Notes: a model not told the origin generated them from the sequence alone. Shown: positions 22,281-30,983, counted from the first letter of the stretch. The stretch is 44,593 nucleotides of DNA from Alloyangia mangrovi (GCF_002300555.2 NZ_NTHN02000047.1:1-44593), one strand, 5' to 3'. Numbers and translations are program-made.

Positions 22281-23465
22281 ATGGCAGATTTCAAGAAGGC
22301 ATCGCGGACCGAGCTGGTCCATGGCGGCACCAAGCGCAGCCAGTGGGGGGAACTGAGCGAGGCCATCTTCCTCACCCAGGGCTTCGCCTATGACAGCGCC
22401 GAGCAGGCCGAGGCGCGCTTCATCAAGACCGAGCCGGACGAGTACATCTATGCCCGCTACGGCAATCCCACCGTTGCCATGTTCGAAGAACGCATCGCGC
22501 TGTTGGAAGGCGCCGAGGATGCCTTTGCCACTGCCTCGGGGATGGCCGCCGTCTCGGGCGCACTGACTGCCATGCTGAAGGCCGGCGACCGGGTCGTCGC
22601 GGCGCGCGCGCTCTTCGGCTCGTGCCTCTATGTGCTCGAGACCATCCTGACCCGCTTCGGCGTCGAGGTGGTCTTCGTCGACGGCGCCGATCTGGCGCAA
22701 TGGGAAGAGGCGCTGAAGCCGGGCGCCGAGTTGGTCTTCTTCGAAAGCATGTCGAACCCGACGCTCGAGCTGGTCGACATCGAGGCCGTCGCCAAGCTGG
22801 CCCATGCGGTGGGCGCCAAGGTGGTGGTCGACAACGTCTTCTCGACCCCGGTCTACAGCCGGGCGATCGAGCAGGGGGCCGACGTGGTGGTCTATTCCGC
22901 CACCAAGCACATCGACGGGCAGGGCCGGACGCTGGGCGGGGTGATCCTCGGCTCGCGCGAGATCATCCGCGGCGTAATCGAGCCCTACATGAAGCACACC
23001 GGCGGCTCGATGAGCCCCTTCACTGCTTGGGTCATGCTCAAGGGGCTCGAGACCATCGACCTGCGCGTGCGCGCCCAGACCGCTTCGGCCGAGGCGATCG
23101 CCAAGGCGGTGATCACCCATCCCAAGGTGACCCGCGTCAGCTACCCGGGGCTCGAGAGCCACCCGCAGAACGAGCTGGCGCAGCGCCAGCTCGGGGCCGG
23201 GGGAACGATGGTCGCTTTCGAGATTCAAGGCGGAAAAGAGGCAGCCTTCCGCTTCTGCAACGCGCTCAAGGTGATCCTGATTTCGAACAACCTCGGGGAC
23301 GCGAAATCCATCGCAACGCACCCCGCGACGACGACCCACCAGCGGCTGTCTCCTGAGCAGCGTCAAGGGCTTGGCATCGCTGACGGACTCATCCGACTGT
23401 CGGTCGGCATCGAGGATACCGGCGATCTTGTTGCAGATATTCAACAAGCTCTGGACGTTGCGTAA
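22281..23465 (+). CDS. metZ: O-succinylhomoserine sulfhydrylase
   Basis: A 394-residue Cys/Met-metabolism PLP enzyme. Lys209 in YSATKHIDGQGR is the Schiff-base lysine. Other family signatures are YARYGNPTV, ATASGMAAVSGAL and VVDNVFSTPVY. It makes homocysteine from O-succinylhomoserine and sulfide, a methionine biosynthesis step. The upstream SAM-II riboswitch and the length favour MetZ over the larger MetY. The ATG at 22281 starts MADFKKASRTELVHGG; in-frame codons further upstream lie inside the leader. A perfect terminator follows. Confidence 0.93.
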   Translation: MADFKKASRTELVHGGTKRSQWGELSEAIFLTQGFAYDSAEQAEARFIKTEPDEYIYARYGNPTVAMFEERIALLEGAEDAFATASGMAAVSGALTAMLKAGDRVVAARALFGSCLYVLETILTRFGVEVVFVDGADLAQWEEALKPGAELVFFESMSNPTLELVDIEAVAKLAHAVGAKVVVDNVFSTPVYSRAIEQGADVVVYSATKHIDGQGRTLGGVILGSREIIRGVIEPYMKHTGGSMSPFTAWVMLKGLETIDLRVRAQTASAEAIAKAVITHPKVTRVSYPGLESHPQNELAQRQLGAGGTMVAFEIQGGKEAAFRFCNALKVILISNNLGDAKSIATHPATTTHQRLSPEQRQGLGIADGLIRLSVGIEDTGDLVADIQQALDVA

Positions 23466-23474
23466 TTTTTGAGC

Positions 23475-23510
23475 GGCCGGGCAAATTAACATTTGCCCGG
23501 CCACATTTTT
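23475..23510 (+). terminator. Intrinsic terminator after metZ
   Basis: A perfect 12-bp stem, GGCCGGGCAAAT / ATTTGCCCGGCC with loop TAAC (23475-23502), is followed by ACATTTTT. Confidence 0.88.
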
Positions 23511-23536
23511 GCCCGCAATAGATGATCCATAAGAAT
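23509..23536 (+). promoter_or_regulatory. Candidate promoter of folE2
   Basis: TTGCCC (23509-23514), a 16-bp spacer and AAGAAT (23531-23536). The -35 box overlaps the T tail of the metZ terminator. The leader would be about 85 bases. Confidence 0.3.
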
Positions 23537-23627
23537 AGGTGCGCCCGCATAAGGGTCGTAAATAGTGGAAATTTCGGTAAAACATCCTAAGTACGTTGGA
23601 ACGAACCCCCGCCTCGGAGGGCAGGAC

Positions 23628-24728
23628 ATGAATGTGTATTCGCCGGTAGTTGACCGCAACCCAAGCCGTGATGACGCAGAGGCCGCGCTGGCCGTACTCC
23701 GTCAATGGACCGAGGCAGCCGACGACAGTGAAATTACCGATCTCGACCCCGCGCTTCTGAAACTCCTCGGTGCCGCGCAGGACTATCCCATCTTCTCGCG
23801 CCAGTACCCCGAGGGGTTCTCTGTCGATGACGCCTACAAGACGTCCTTGCCCGACCTGCAGAATGGTCCGGCATCGCTCATTCGTGGCGAAAATGTGCGC
23901 ATCCAGCACGTCGGCATCTCGAACTTCCGCCTGCCCATCAGCTACCGGCTGAAGGATGGCTCGTCCCTCATGCTCGAGACCTCGGTGACCGGCACGGTCA
24001 GCCTCGAGGCCGACAAGAAGGGCATCAACATGTCGCGCATCATGCGCAGCTTCTACACTCATGCTGAAAAGAACTTCAGCTTCGGCGTGATCGAGGCGGC
24101 GCTGAACGACTACAAGTCGGATCTGGAAAGCTTCGACGCGCGCATCCAGATGCGCTTCTCCTTCCCGATGACGATGACGAGCCTGCGCTCGGGCCTGTCG
24201 GGTTACCAGTATTACGATCTGGCGCTGGAACTGGTCGAGCAGAACGGCGTGCGCCAGCGCATCGCCCATCTCGACTATGTCTACAGCTCGACCTGCCCCT
24301 GCTCGCTGGAGCTCTCGGAGCATGCCCGCCAGTTCCGCGGCCAGCTCGCCACGCCGCACTCGCAGCGCTCGGTGGCGCGCGTGTCGGTGGTGCTGGAGGA
24401 CGACAGCGACGATTGCCTGTGGTTCGAGGACCTTGTGGGCCTGTGCCGCGACGCCGTGCCGACCGAGACCCAGGTCATGGTCAAGCGCGAAGACGAGCAG
24501 GCCTTTGCCGAACTCAACGCCGCCAACCCGATTTTCGTCGAGGACGCGGCCCGGCTCTTCGCCGAGGCGATGGCCGGTGACGAGCGGATCGGCGACTTCC
24601 GCGTGATGTGCAGCCACCAGGAGAGCCTGCACTCGCATGACGCGGTGGCGCTGCTGACGCAGGGGACGACCTTTGCCCAGACCAGCCTCGATCCGACGCT
24701 CTTCCCGAGCCTGATCCATCGGGGCTGA
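23628..24728 (+). CDS. folE2: GTP cyclohydrolase FolE2 (type IB)
   Basis: A 366-residue enzyme of the FolE2 family (COG1469), which converts GTP to 7,8-dihydroneopterin triphosphate, the first step of folate biosynthesis (and of queuosine synthesis). The metal-site cysteine lies in SSTCPCSLELSEH (Cys223, Cys225), followed by the conserved His-rich TPHSQRS. FolE2 does not depend strictly on zinc, unlike FolE. I chose the ATG at 23628 (MNVYSPVVDRNPSR), which follows a GGAGG-rich stretch; an open frame extends to 23565 without family similarity. Confidence 0.9.
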   Translation: MNVYSPVVDRNPSRDDAEAALAVLRQWTEAADDSEITDLDPALLKLLGAAQDYPIFSRQYPEGFSVDDAYKTSLPDLQNGPASLIRGENVRIQHVGISNFRLPISYRLKDGSSLMLETSVTGTVSLEADKKGINMSRIMRSFYTHAEKNFSFGVIEAALNDYKSDLESFDARIQMRFSFPMTMTSLRSGLSGYQYYDLALELVEQNGVRQRIAHLDYVYSSTCPCSLELSEHARQFRGQLATPHSQRSVARVSVVLEDDSDDCLWFEDLVGLCRDAVPTETQVMVKREDEQAFAELNAANPIFVEDAARLFAEAMAGDERIGDFRVMCSHQESLHSHDAVALLTQGTTFAQTSLDPTLFPSLIHRG

Positions 24729-24790
24729 TTTTCCGGGGCTGATTGGCGGGCGCCCTTGGGGCGCTGCCACAAGTTTCGGCACCAACGCGA

Positions 24791-24817
24791 TGCCGCCGGT
24801 CACTCCGGCGGCATTTT
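24791..24817 (+). terminator. Intrinsic terminator after folE2
   Basis: TGCCGCCGG (24791-24799) pairs perfectly with CCGGCGGCA (24805-24813) across a 5-base loop, followed by TTTT. Confidence 0.8.
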
Positions 24818-24916
24818 GCTGCGCTGCGGAAATTTTCGCGCGGCCGGTCATGATTTTCCGGCGTCGAGGCGGCAGGCTGCTGGCGGGAGGGCAGGCAACC
24901 CACCGGAGGCCTCCGC

Positions 24917-25156
24917 ATGGCGACGAGCAGCAGCGCAGACAATGTCACGATCGGACTGGGACGCGGCTCGCTGCGTGCCAAGATCGATGCCTATTTCGCG
25001 GGCGTAGGGCAGGGCATCAACGCCTATGGGCTGCGCCGGGCGCGGATGCATGAAATCCTCGTGCTGGAGAGCCAGAGCGACGAGCGTCTCGCCGAGATGG
25101 GGCTGACCCGCGAGCAGATTCTGCCGCATGTCTTTCGCGACCTTTTCGGCGATTGA
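24917..25156 (+). CDS. Small DUF1127-like protein
   Basis: A 79-residue protein without membrane segments. The C-terminal half, LRRARMHEILVLESQSDERL then AEMGLTREQI, resembles the DUF1127/YjiS pattern (Arg-rich helix, then a ...L..MGLTR.. motif). In alphaproteobacteria such proteins affect RNA turnover and phosphate or stress responses, but similarity here is modest. GGAGG precedes the ATG. It sits between the folE2 terminator and trkH. Confidence 0.55.
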   Translation: MATSSSADNVTIGLGRGSLRAKIDAYFAGVGQGINAYGLRRARMHEILVLESQSDERLAEMGLTREQILPHVFRDLFGD

Positions 25157-25212
25157 CCAGCTGCCGTAGCGCGGCGCTTGACAGGCAGGCAGCGCCGGGC
25201 GAAGGCTCTGCA

Positions 25213-26661
25213 ATGTTCGATGTCCGCCCTGTTGCCTACGTTCTCGGCCTGCTCGTTACCACGCTCGGCAGCTGCATGCTGGTTCCGTTTCTCGTGGATG
25301 TCGCCGAGGGGCGCGAGCATTGGCCGGTCTTTCTCGAAAGTGCTCTGATCACCATGCTCTGCGGCGGGCTGGTGAGCCTTGCCTGCGCCAATGCCGGACG
25401 GCAGGGGCTGACGCTGCAGCAGACCTTCCTGTTGACCGTCGGGGCCTGGGTGGTGCTGCCCTTCTTCGGCGGCATTCCCTTCATGCTGGGCGCCACCGAG
25501 GCGCGCATCGTCGATGCCTTCTTCGAGGCCATGTCGGGCATCACCACCACCGGCTCGACGGTCTTCACCGGGCTCGACGCGCTACCGAAGGGCATCCTGC
25601 TCTGGCGCGGCATCCTGCAATGGCTGGGCGGTATCGGGATCATCGTTGTCGCCATGGTCTTTCTCCCCGAGCTGCGGGTGGGCGGCATGCAGATCTTCCG
25701 CTCCGAGGCCTTCGAGACCATGGGCAAGATCCTGCCCCGCGCCACCGAGATCGCCTCGTCCATCTCCACCATCTACGTCGGCATGACGCTGGCCTGCGCC
25801 GCCGCCTACATGCTCTGCGGCATGGATGCCTTCGATGCCACCGTGCATGCGCTGACCACGCTCTCGACCGGGGGCTTCGCCAATTACGATTCGTCTTTCG
25901 GCGGTTTTCAGGGGCCGGCGGAATATGTTGCCGCCTTCTTCATGCTCGCCGCCGCGCTGCCCTTCGTGCGCTATGTTCAGATGATGAACGGCCACCACAC
26001 GGCGCTGTGGCGCGACAGCCAGGTGCGCGCCTTCTTCGGGACCATCCTCGCGCTGGTGGCCGTGATGAGCGTGACGCTGCTCGCTCTCTTCCCGCACCAC
26101 CCCGAACAGGCGATCCGCGAGTCTCTGTTCAACATCAGCTCGATCATCTCAGGTACCGGCTATGCCTCGGTGGACTACATGACTTGGGGGCCGTTCCTGA
26201 TCACGCTGTTCTTCTTCATCGGGCTGATCGGCGGGTGCGCCGGCTCGACCGCCTGCTCGGTGAAGATTTTCCGCTACCAGCTGCTCTTCGCCTCGATCCG
26301 CGTGCAACTCAAGCGCATCCGGGCGCCGCATGGCGTCTTCACCCCGCGCTTCGACGGCCGCCCGGTCGCCGATGAGGTGCTGAGTTCGGTGATGGCCTAT
26401 TTCGTCTTCTTCGTGGTCTCGCTCGGGGTGCTGTCGGTGGCGCTCGGCTTCACCGGCCTCGACTTCGTGACGTCGGTCTCGGGCGCGGCGACGGCGCTGG
26501 CCAACGTCGGGCCGGGGCTTGGCGAGATCATCGGCCCGGCGGGCAACTTCGCGACGCTCAACGACACCGCGAAGTGGATGCTCTCGTTTGCCATGCTGGT
26601 CGGGCGGCTTGAAATCATGGCGGTCTTCGTGCTCTTCACGGTCCGCTTCTGGCGCGGCTGA
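25213..26661 (+). CDS. trkH: TrkH-family potassium uptake protein
   Basis: A 482-residue membrane protein with eight or more hydrophobic segments and the four pore loops of the Trk/Ktr family: GITTTGSTVFTGLD, TTLSTGGFANYD, SSIISGTGYAS and ATALANVGPGLG, each with the filter glycine. It should take up potassium together with a TrkA regulator, which is not in this window. I chose the ATG at 25213 (MFDVRPVAYVLGLL) because the first hydrophobic segment starts there. A bidirectional terminator follows. Confidence 0.93.
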   Translation: MFDVRPVAYVLGLLVTTLGSCMLVPFLVDVAEGREHWPVFLESALITMLCGGLVSLACANAGRQGLTLQQTFLLTVGAWVVLPFFGGIPFMLGATEARIVDAFFEAMSGITTTGSTVFTGLDALPKGILLWRGILQWLGGIGIIVVAMVFLPELRVGGMQIFRSEAFETMGKILPRATEIASSISTIYVGMTLACAAAYMLCGMDAFDATVHALTTLSTGGFANYDSSFGGFQGPAEYVAAFFMLAAALPFVRYVQMMNGHHTALWRDSQVRAFFGTILALVAVMSVTLLALFPHHPEQAIRESLFNISSIISGTGYASVDYMTWGPFLITLFFFIGLIGGCAGSTACSVKIFRYQLLFASIRVQLKRIRAPHGVFTPRFDGRPVADEVLSSVMAYFVFFVVSLGVLSVALGFTGLDFVTSVSGAATALANVGPGLGEIIGPAGNFATLNDTAKWMLSFAMLVGRLEIMAVFVLFTVRFWRG

Positions 26662-26681
26662 GGGCATTCGTCTGCAGTGAT

Positions 26682-26711
26682 AAGGCCGGGTCCCTCGGGA
26701 TCCGGCCTTTT
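26682..26711. terminator. Bidirectional terminator between trkH and the FAD oxidase gene
   Basis: AAGGCCGG (26682-26689) pairs with CCGGCCTT (26702-26709), with an inner CCC/GGG, and TTTT follows. The genes converge here. Confidence 0.8.
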
Positions 26712-26716
26712 GCGTT

Positions 26717-28090
26717 TCAGTCCTGTGGCACCAGCTTGCCGGGGTTCATGATGTTCTGTGGGTCGAGCGCGCGCTTGATCTCGCCCATCACCTGCCAGCC
26801 GGCGCCATGTTCCTCTTCCATGTAGGCCAGCTTGCCATGGCCCACGCCGTGCTCGCCGGTGCAGGTGCCGCCCATCCGCAGGGCGCGCTCGGCCATGCGG
26901 TGCGACAGGCGCTTGGCCTCGGCGAGGTCCTCTGGCTTGTCGGGATCGAGCAGCAGGATGGCGTGGAAGTTGCCGTCGCCGACGTGGCCGAGGATCGGGC
27001 CGGGAATGCCGCTCGCGGCGATGTCGGCCTGCGTCTCCTCGACCGCCTCGGCAAGCCGCGAGATCGGCACGCAGATGTCGGTGACCACTGCCCGTGCGCC
27101 CTTGCGCGACGCGAGGATGGCGTAATAGCCGTTGTGGCGCAGTGCCCAGAGCGCGCGGCGCTCCTCTTCGCGGACGGACCATTCGAAGGGGCTGCCACCG
27201 TTGTCCGCGACGATCTCGGCAAAGCGCTCGGCGTCCTGCTGAACGCTCTCGGGTGAGCCGTTGAACTCCACCAGCAGGTGCGGGCTCTCGGCCATCGCCA
27301 TGCCCGAATAGGCCGAGAAGGCGCGGGCGGTGGCGGCGTCGACGAACTCGATGCGGGCCATGGGGATGCCCATCTGGATCGTCTCCATCACTGCGGTGAC
27401 CGCGCTGCCCATGTCCGGGAAGGCGCAGATGCCAGCCGAGACCGCCTCGGGGATGCCGTGCAGGCGCAGCGTCAGCTCGGTGACGAGGCCGAGCGTGCCC
27501 TCCGACCCGACGAAGAGCGCGGTCAGGTCATAGCCCGCCGCCGACTTGCGGGCGCGGGTGCCGGTCTCGAGGGTGCGCCCGTCGGCGAGCACGACCTTCA
27601 GCCCCAGCACGTTGTCCCGCATCGAGCCATAGCGCACCGTGGTGGTGCCCGAGGCGCGGGTCATCGCCATGCCGCCGAGCGTCGCATTGGCGCCGGGATC
27701 GACCGGGAAGAAGAGGCCGGTGGCGCGCAGTTCCTCGTTCAGCGCCTCGCGGGTGACGCCGGGCTGGATCGTCACGTCCATGTCGGCGGGGCGAATCTCC
27801 AGCACCTTGTTCATGCGGGTGAAATCGACGGTGACGCCGCCCTTCACCGCCTGTCCGTGGCCCTCGAGCGAGCTGCCCGCGCCCCAGCCGATCACCGGGC
27901 AGGCGTGCTCGGCGCAGATCTGCACGATGCGCTGCACCTCCTCGGCGGTCTCGGGGTAGGCGACCCCATCTGGCGGGGTGAGGGGGAAATAGGACTCGGA
28001 ACGGCCATGCTGCTCCAGTTCGGACTTGGAGCGGGTGAATCGTTCGCCTAGGAAGGCATCAAGAGCCTCCAGGGCTTCGGCGACGGGCAT
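26717..28090 (-). CDS. FAD-linked oxidase, D-lactate dehydrogenase / GlcD-like
   Basis: A 457-residue flavoprotein of the VAO/PCMH family. The FAD-binding domain has GWGAGSSLEGHG and FPVDPGANATLGGMA; the C-terminal FAD-linked oxidase domain has GHVGDGNFHAILL and GTCTGEHGVGHGK with metal-site histidines, ending NPGKLVPQ. Members oxidise D-2-hydroxyacids such as D-lactate or glycolate to the 2-oxoacid and pass electrons to cytochrome c or quinone. GGAGG lies before the ATG at 28090. It is divergent from the ClC gene and convergent with trkH. The exact substrate is not fixed by sequence reading. Confidence 0.9.
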   Translation of the reverse strand: MPVAEALEALDAFLGERFTRSKSELEQHGRSESYFPLTPPDGVAYPETAEEVQRIVQICAEHACPVIGWGAGSSLEGHGQAVKGGVTVDFTRMNKVLEIRPADMDVTIQPGVTREALNEELRATGLFFPVDPGANATLGGMAMTRASGTTTVRYGSMRDNVLGLKVVLADGRTLETGTRARKSAAGYDLTALFVGSEGTLGLVTELTLRLHGIPEAVSAGICAFPDMGSAVTAVMETIQMGIPMARIEFVDAATARAFSAYSGMAMAESPHLLVEFNGSPESVQQDAERFAEIVADNGGSPFEWSVREEERRALWALRHNGYYAILASRKGARAVVTDICVPISRLAEAVEETQADIAASGIPGPILGHVGDGNFHAILLLDPDKPEDLAEAKRLSHRMAERALRMGGTCTGEHGVGHGKLAYMEEEHGAGWQVMGEIKRALDPQNIMNPGKLVPQD

Positions 28091-28163
28091 TGAGAAACCT
28101 CCGTGGAAAATCGGGGCGACCTTAGCCGCGCCGCGCGCCCTGCGAAAGCCATGGGACCGAGGA

Positions 28164-29840
28164 ATGCCGCAGCAGATTGCCGATCAGTGGCGCGAGACAC
28201 GCGCGCTTTGCAGCCGGGGGTGGGATACGCTGCGCCACAAGGGGCCGGGGCAGGTCACCTTCTGGGTGATCGCGCTGCTGGTGGGGGCCGCCGCAGGCTT
28301 TGCCGCGCTGCTCTTCCGGCTCGCCATCCACCGGCTGCAGGCCTTCGTCTACGGCACCGAGGACGTGAACCTGCTGGCCAGCTTCGCCGAGACGCTGCCC
28401 TGGATCTACGTGCTGCTGATCCCTGTGGCGGGCGGGGCGACGGTCGGGCTCATCTTGCAGAAGTTCACCCCCGACGGGCGGGTGCGCAGCGTGTCGGACG
28501 TGATCGAGGGCGCGGCGCTCAACGACGGACGGGTCGAGAAGAAGGCGGGCATCGCCTCGGCGCTCTGCTCGTGGATCACCCTCTCGACCGGCGGCTCGAC
28601 CGGGCGCGAGGGGCCGGTGGTGCATATCGCCGCGATGATCGCCTCTTCGGTGTCGAACCTCTTGCGCGTCGACGGCATCACCGGGCGCGACCTTCTGGGC
28701 TGCGCCGTGGCAGCGGCGGTCTCGGCGAGCTTCAACGCGCCCATTGCCGGGGCGCTCTTCGGGCTCGAGGTGATCCTGCGCCACTTCGCCCTGCATGCCT
28801 TTGCGCCCATCGTGGTGGCCAGCGCCGCGGGCACGGTGATCAACCGGCTCTACTTCGGCGACGTCACCGAGTTCGTCCTGCCCGGCACCACGACGGTGGA
28901 GTTCTACCTCGAGCTGCCCGCCTTCTTTATCATGGGACTGGTCTGCGGACTGGTGGCCGTGCTGATGATCAAGGCGCTGTTCTGGTCCGACGGGCTGGGC
29001 ACGGCGATCCAGAAGCGCCTCGGCCTGCCGCACTGGCTACGCCCGGCGGTCGCGGGCCTTCTGCTCGGCGCCATCGCCATCGCCTTCCCGCACATCATCG
29101 GGGTCGGCTACGAGACCACTTCGCGGGCGCTCTCGGGGCAGCTCACGCTGAGCCAGGCCTTCGTCTTCGCGGCGGTGAAGGTTGCGGCGGTGTCGATCAC
29201 CATGGCCGGGCGCATGGGCGGCGGGGTCTTCTCGCCCTCGCTGATGGTGGGGGCACTCACCGGGCTGACCTTCGGCCATATCGCCACCGGGCTCTTTCCG
29301 GAGCAGAGCTCGGTCTTCACGCTCTACGCGCTGGCGGGCATGGGGGCGGTGGCGGCGGCGGTGCTGGGCGCGCCGATCTCGACCACGCTCATCGTCTTCG
29401 AACTCACCGGCGACTGGCAGACCGGGCTGGCGGTTATGGTCTCGGTCTCCATGTCGACGGCGGTGGCTTCGCGCCTCGTCGACCGCAGTTTCTTCCTGTC
29501 GCAACTGGCGCGGCGCAACGTCCAGCTTGCCGCCGGGCCGCAGGCCTACCTCTTGGCCATGTTCCGGGTGCAGGGCGTCATGCGCAAGCCCACCGATGAA
29601 GGCGCGGCGGACGAGGAGGCCTGCCTGCGGATGATCGAGCAGGGGCTTTACGTGACCGCGCAGGCGACGCTGGAGGCCGCGCTGCCGCTTTTCGACAAGT
29701 CGGGCGTCGCCTACCTGCCGGTGGTGACCCGCAGCGGCCCCGACGATGCGCCGGTGCTGCAGGGCGCGCTCTTCCACGTGGACGCGCTCAAGGCCTACAA
29801 CCGGGCGCTGGCGGCGACGGCCGAGGAAGAGCATAGCTGA
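28164..29840 (+). CDS. ClC-family chloride channel or transporter
   Basis: A 558-residue ClC protein with about 18 membrane-dipping helices over the first 440 residues. The gating glutamate is Glu149 in GSTGREGPVVH and the inner proton glutamate is Glu202 in GALFGLEVILRHF, so proton coupling is likely. GGGVFSPSLMVGA matches the GxFxP filter. The usual GSGIP segment reads RSVSDVIEGA, a variant. A C-terminal region of about 100 residues has CBS-domain character (YLPVVTRSG, LFHVDALK). It exchanges chloride or another anion for protons across the inner membrane. I chose the ATG at 28164. Confidence 0.9.
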   Translation: MPQQIADQWRETRALCSRGWDTLRHKGPGQVTFWVIALLVGAAAGFAALLFRLAIHRLQAFVYGTEDVNLLASFAETLPWIYVLLIPVAGGATVGLILQKFTPDGRVRSVSDVIEGAALNDGRVEKKAGIASALCSWITLSTGGSTGREGPVVHIAAMIASSVSNLLRVDGITGRDLLGCAVAAAVSASFNAPIAGALFGLEVILRHFALHAFAPIVVASAAGTVINRLYFGDVTEFVLPGTTTVEFYLELPAFFIMGLVCGLVAVLMIKALFWSDGLGTAIQKRLGLPHWLRPAVAGLLLGAIAIAFPHIIGVGYETTSRALSGQLTLSQAFVFAAVKVAAVSITMAGRMGGGVFSPSLMVGALTGLTFGHIATGLFPEQSSVFTLYALAGMGAVAAAVLGAPISTTLIVFELTGDWQTGLAVMVSVSMSTAVASRLVDRSFFLSQLARRNVQLAAGPQAYLLAMFRVQGVMRKPTDEGAADEEACLRMIEQGLYVTAQATLEAALPLFDKSGVAYLPVVTRSGPDDAPVLQGALFHVDALKAYNRALAATAEEEHS

Positions 29841-29843
29841 CGG

Positions 29844-29870
29844 CGGCCCGGCGGGTCGCACCCCGGGCCG
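29844..29870. terminator. Hairpin between the ClC gene and ohr
   Basis: CGGCCCGG (29844-29851) pairs with CCGGGCCG (29863-29870) in the 51-bp convergent gap. There is no strong T run, so terminator function is likely but not certain. Confidence 0.45.
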
Positions 29871-29891
29871 TCTGACTTTGCGGGGCGTCTT

Positions 29892-30329
29892 TCAGGCCAG
29901 CTCGAGGCTCACCTCGATATTGCCGCGTGTGGCGTTGGAATAGGGGCAGACCTCATGCGCACGCTTGAGGATGGCCTCGGCCACCTCCTGCTCCAGCCCC
30001 GGCATCCTTGCGACCAGCTTCACGGTCAACCCGAAGCCGCCCGCAGGCAGGCCGCCGATCCCCACACGCGCATCGACGGTGGTCTCGGCGGGTACGCTGC
30101 CCAGCTTCTCGGCCTGTGCGACGAAGCGCATGGCGCTGAGGAAGCAGGCGGCATAGCCCATCGCGAAGAGCTCCTCGGGGTTGTGGCCCTTGCCCGAGCC
30201 GCCCAGCTCCTTGGGGCTGTTCATCGTCACCGTCAGCATGCCCGAGGCGAGCTTTGTCACACCGTCGCGGCCGCTGCCGGAGGCCTGCGCTTCGGTCCAG
30301 TACTTCACGTCGAGAGCGTCTTGGGTCAT
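29892..30329 (-). CDS. ohr: Organic hydroperoxide resistance protein (Ohr)
   Basis: A 145-residue OsmC/Ohr-fold peroxidase. The two catalytic cysteines are in GYAACFLSA and AHEVCPYSNATRGN, the latter being the Ohr C-terminal signature. Ohr reduces organic hydroperoxides and fatty-acid peroxides with lipoylated protein as reductant. It is divergent from ohrR. Its promoter (TTGACA, 16 bp, TATCTA on the minus strand, 30393 to 30366) overlaps an 18-bp palindrome, the likely OhrR operator. Confidence 0.95.
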   Translation of the reverse strand: MTQDALDVKYWTEAQASGSGRDGVTKLASGMLTVTMNSPKELGGSGKGHNPEELFAMGYAACFLSAMRFVAQAEKLGSVPAETTVDARVGIGGLPAGGFGLTVKLVARMPGLEQEVAEAILKRAHEVCPYSNATRGNIEVSLELA

Positions 30330-30351
30330 GGCGAAAACCTTTGTGTTCGAT

Positions 30352-30369
30352 TCTATCGTGCACGATAGA
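30352..30369. promoter_or_regulatory. OhrR operator 1 (18-bp palindrome over the ohr promoter)
   Basis: TCTATCGTGCACGATAGA is a perfect palindrome. It overlaps the ohr -10 box (TAGATA on the plus strand, 30366-30371) and the predicted transcription start. OhrR bound here should block ohr. Confidence 0.75.
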
Positions 30370-30393
30370 TATGTGGTCCCGTCGCTATGTCAA
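30366..30393 (-). promoter_or_regulatory. Promoter of ohr
   Basis: On the minus strand TTGACA (30393-30388), a 16-bp spacer and TATCTA (30371-30366). The leader to the ohr ATG would be about 30 bases. Confidence 0.6.
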
Positions 30394-30397
30394 TCGC

Positions 30398-30426
30398 TTG
30401 AGAAAGGATCGTGCGCGATTTATATT
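30398..30426 (+). promoter_or_regulatory. Promoter of ohrR with operator 2 in its spacer
   Basis: TTGAGA (30398-30403), exactly 17 bp and TATATT (30421-30426). The spacer holds ATCGTGCGCGAT (30408-30419), a diverged copy of operator 1. Transcription should start about at the ATG (30433), so the mRNA is probably leaderless. Confidence 0.65.
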
Positions 30427-30432
30427 CTGCCC

Positions 30433-30909
30433 ATGACCGATACAGCCCAGACCAGCGACCCGCAGACTGACCCGAAGACCCCCGCGCTCTCGCCGCAGGA
30501 CATGGTCTGCTTCTCGCTCTACTCGGCGGTGCACGCGATGACGCAGGCCTACCGCCCGCATCTCGAGGCGCTGGGGCTGACCTATCCGCAGTACCTCGTC
30601 ATGAGTGCGCTCTGGTCCGCAGGGGAGGCGCCGACGGTGGGCATGCTCTCGCGACAGGTGCAGCTCGAATCGAGCACGCTGACCCCGCTGTTGAAGCGGC
30701 TCGAGGCCATGGGCCTGCTGACCCGCCGCCGCGACGCCGAGGACGAGCGGCAGGTGCGCATCGCGCTCACCGACGCGGGGCAGTCCATGCAAGGCCGCAC
30801 GTCGCATATCGCGGGCTGCATCGCCGAGCAGAGCGGTATGAGCGTCGACGAGCTGCTGGCGCTTCGGGATCAGGTCAGCCGCCTGCGGGACAACCTGCGC
30901 AAGGGGTAG
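30433..30909 (+). CDS. ohrR: OhrR-type MarR-family peroxide-sensing repressor
   Basis: A 158-residue winged-helix repressor of the MarR family. The reactive cysteine is Cys26 in QDMVCFSLYS, the place of the OhrR peroxidatic cysteine, and a second one lies in HIAGCIAEQ, so it is likely a two-cysteine OhrR. The winged helix has LSRQVQLESSTLTPLLKRLE and RRDAEDERQVRI. Oxidation by organic peroxide should release it from the two operators. No ribosome-binding site precedes the ATG at 30433 and the -10 box ends 6 bases before it, which fits leaderless translation. Confidence 0.93.
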   Translation: MTDTAQTSDPQTDPKTPALSPQDMVCFSLYSAVHAMTQAYRPHLEALGLTYPQYLVMSALWSAGEAPTVGMLSRQVQLESSTLTPLLKRLEAMGLLTRRRDAEDERQVRIALTDAGQSMQGRTSHIAGCIAEQSGMSVDELLALRDQVSRLRDNLRKG

Positions 30910-30934
30910 GGCGTGGCACGGCCCGGGAAATGCA

Positions 30935-30962
30935 AAAGGCCGGCCCCATGGGGCCGGCCTTT
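30935..30962. terminator. Bidirectional terminator between ohrR and the DUF427 gene
   Basis: A perfect 28-bp palindrome with arms AAAGGCCGGCCCCA / TGGGGCCGGCCTTT. The genes converge here. Confidence 0.85.
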
Positions 30963-30983
30963 GCGTTTGAACTGTTTGGCGGC

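Noticed and set aside
30408-30419. ATCGTGCGCGAT as an unrelated chance palindrome
   Set aside because: Considered, but it shares ATCGTG and CGAT with operator 1 and sits in the ohrR promoter spacer, so I kept it as operator 2.
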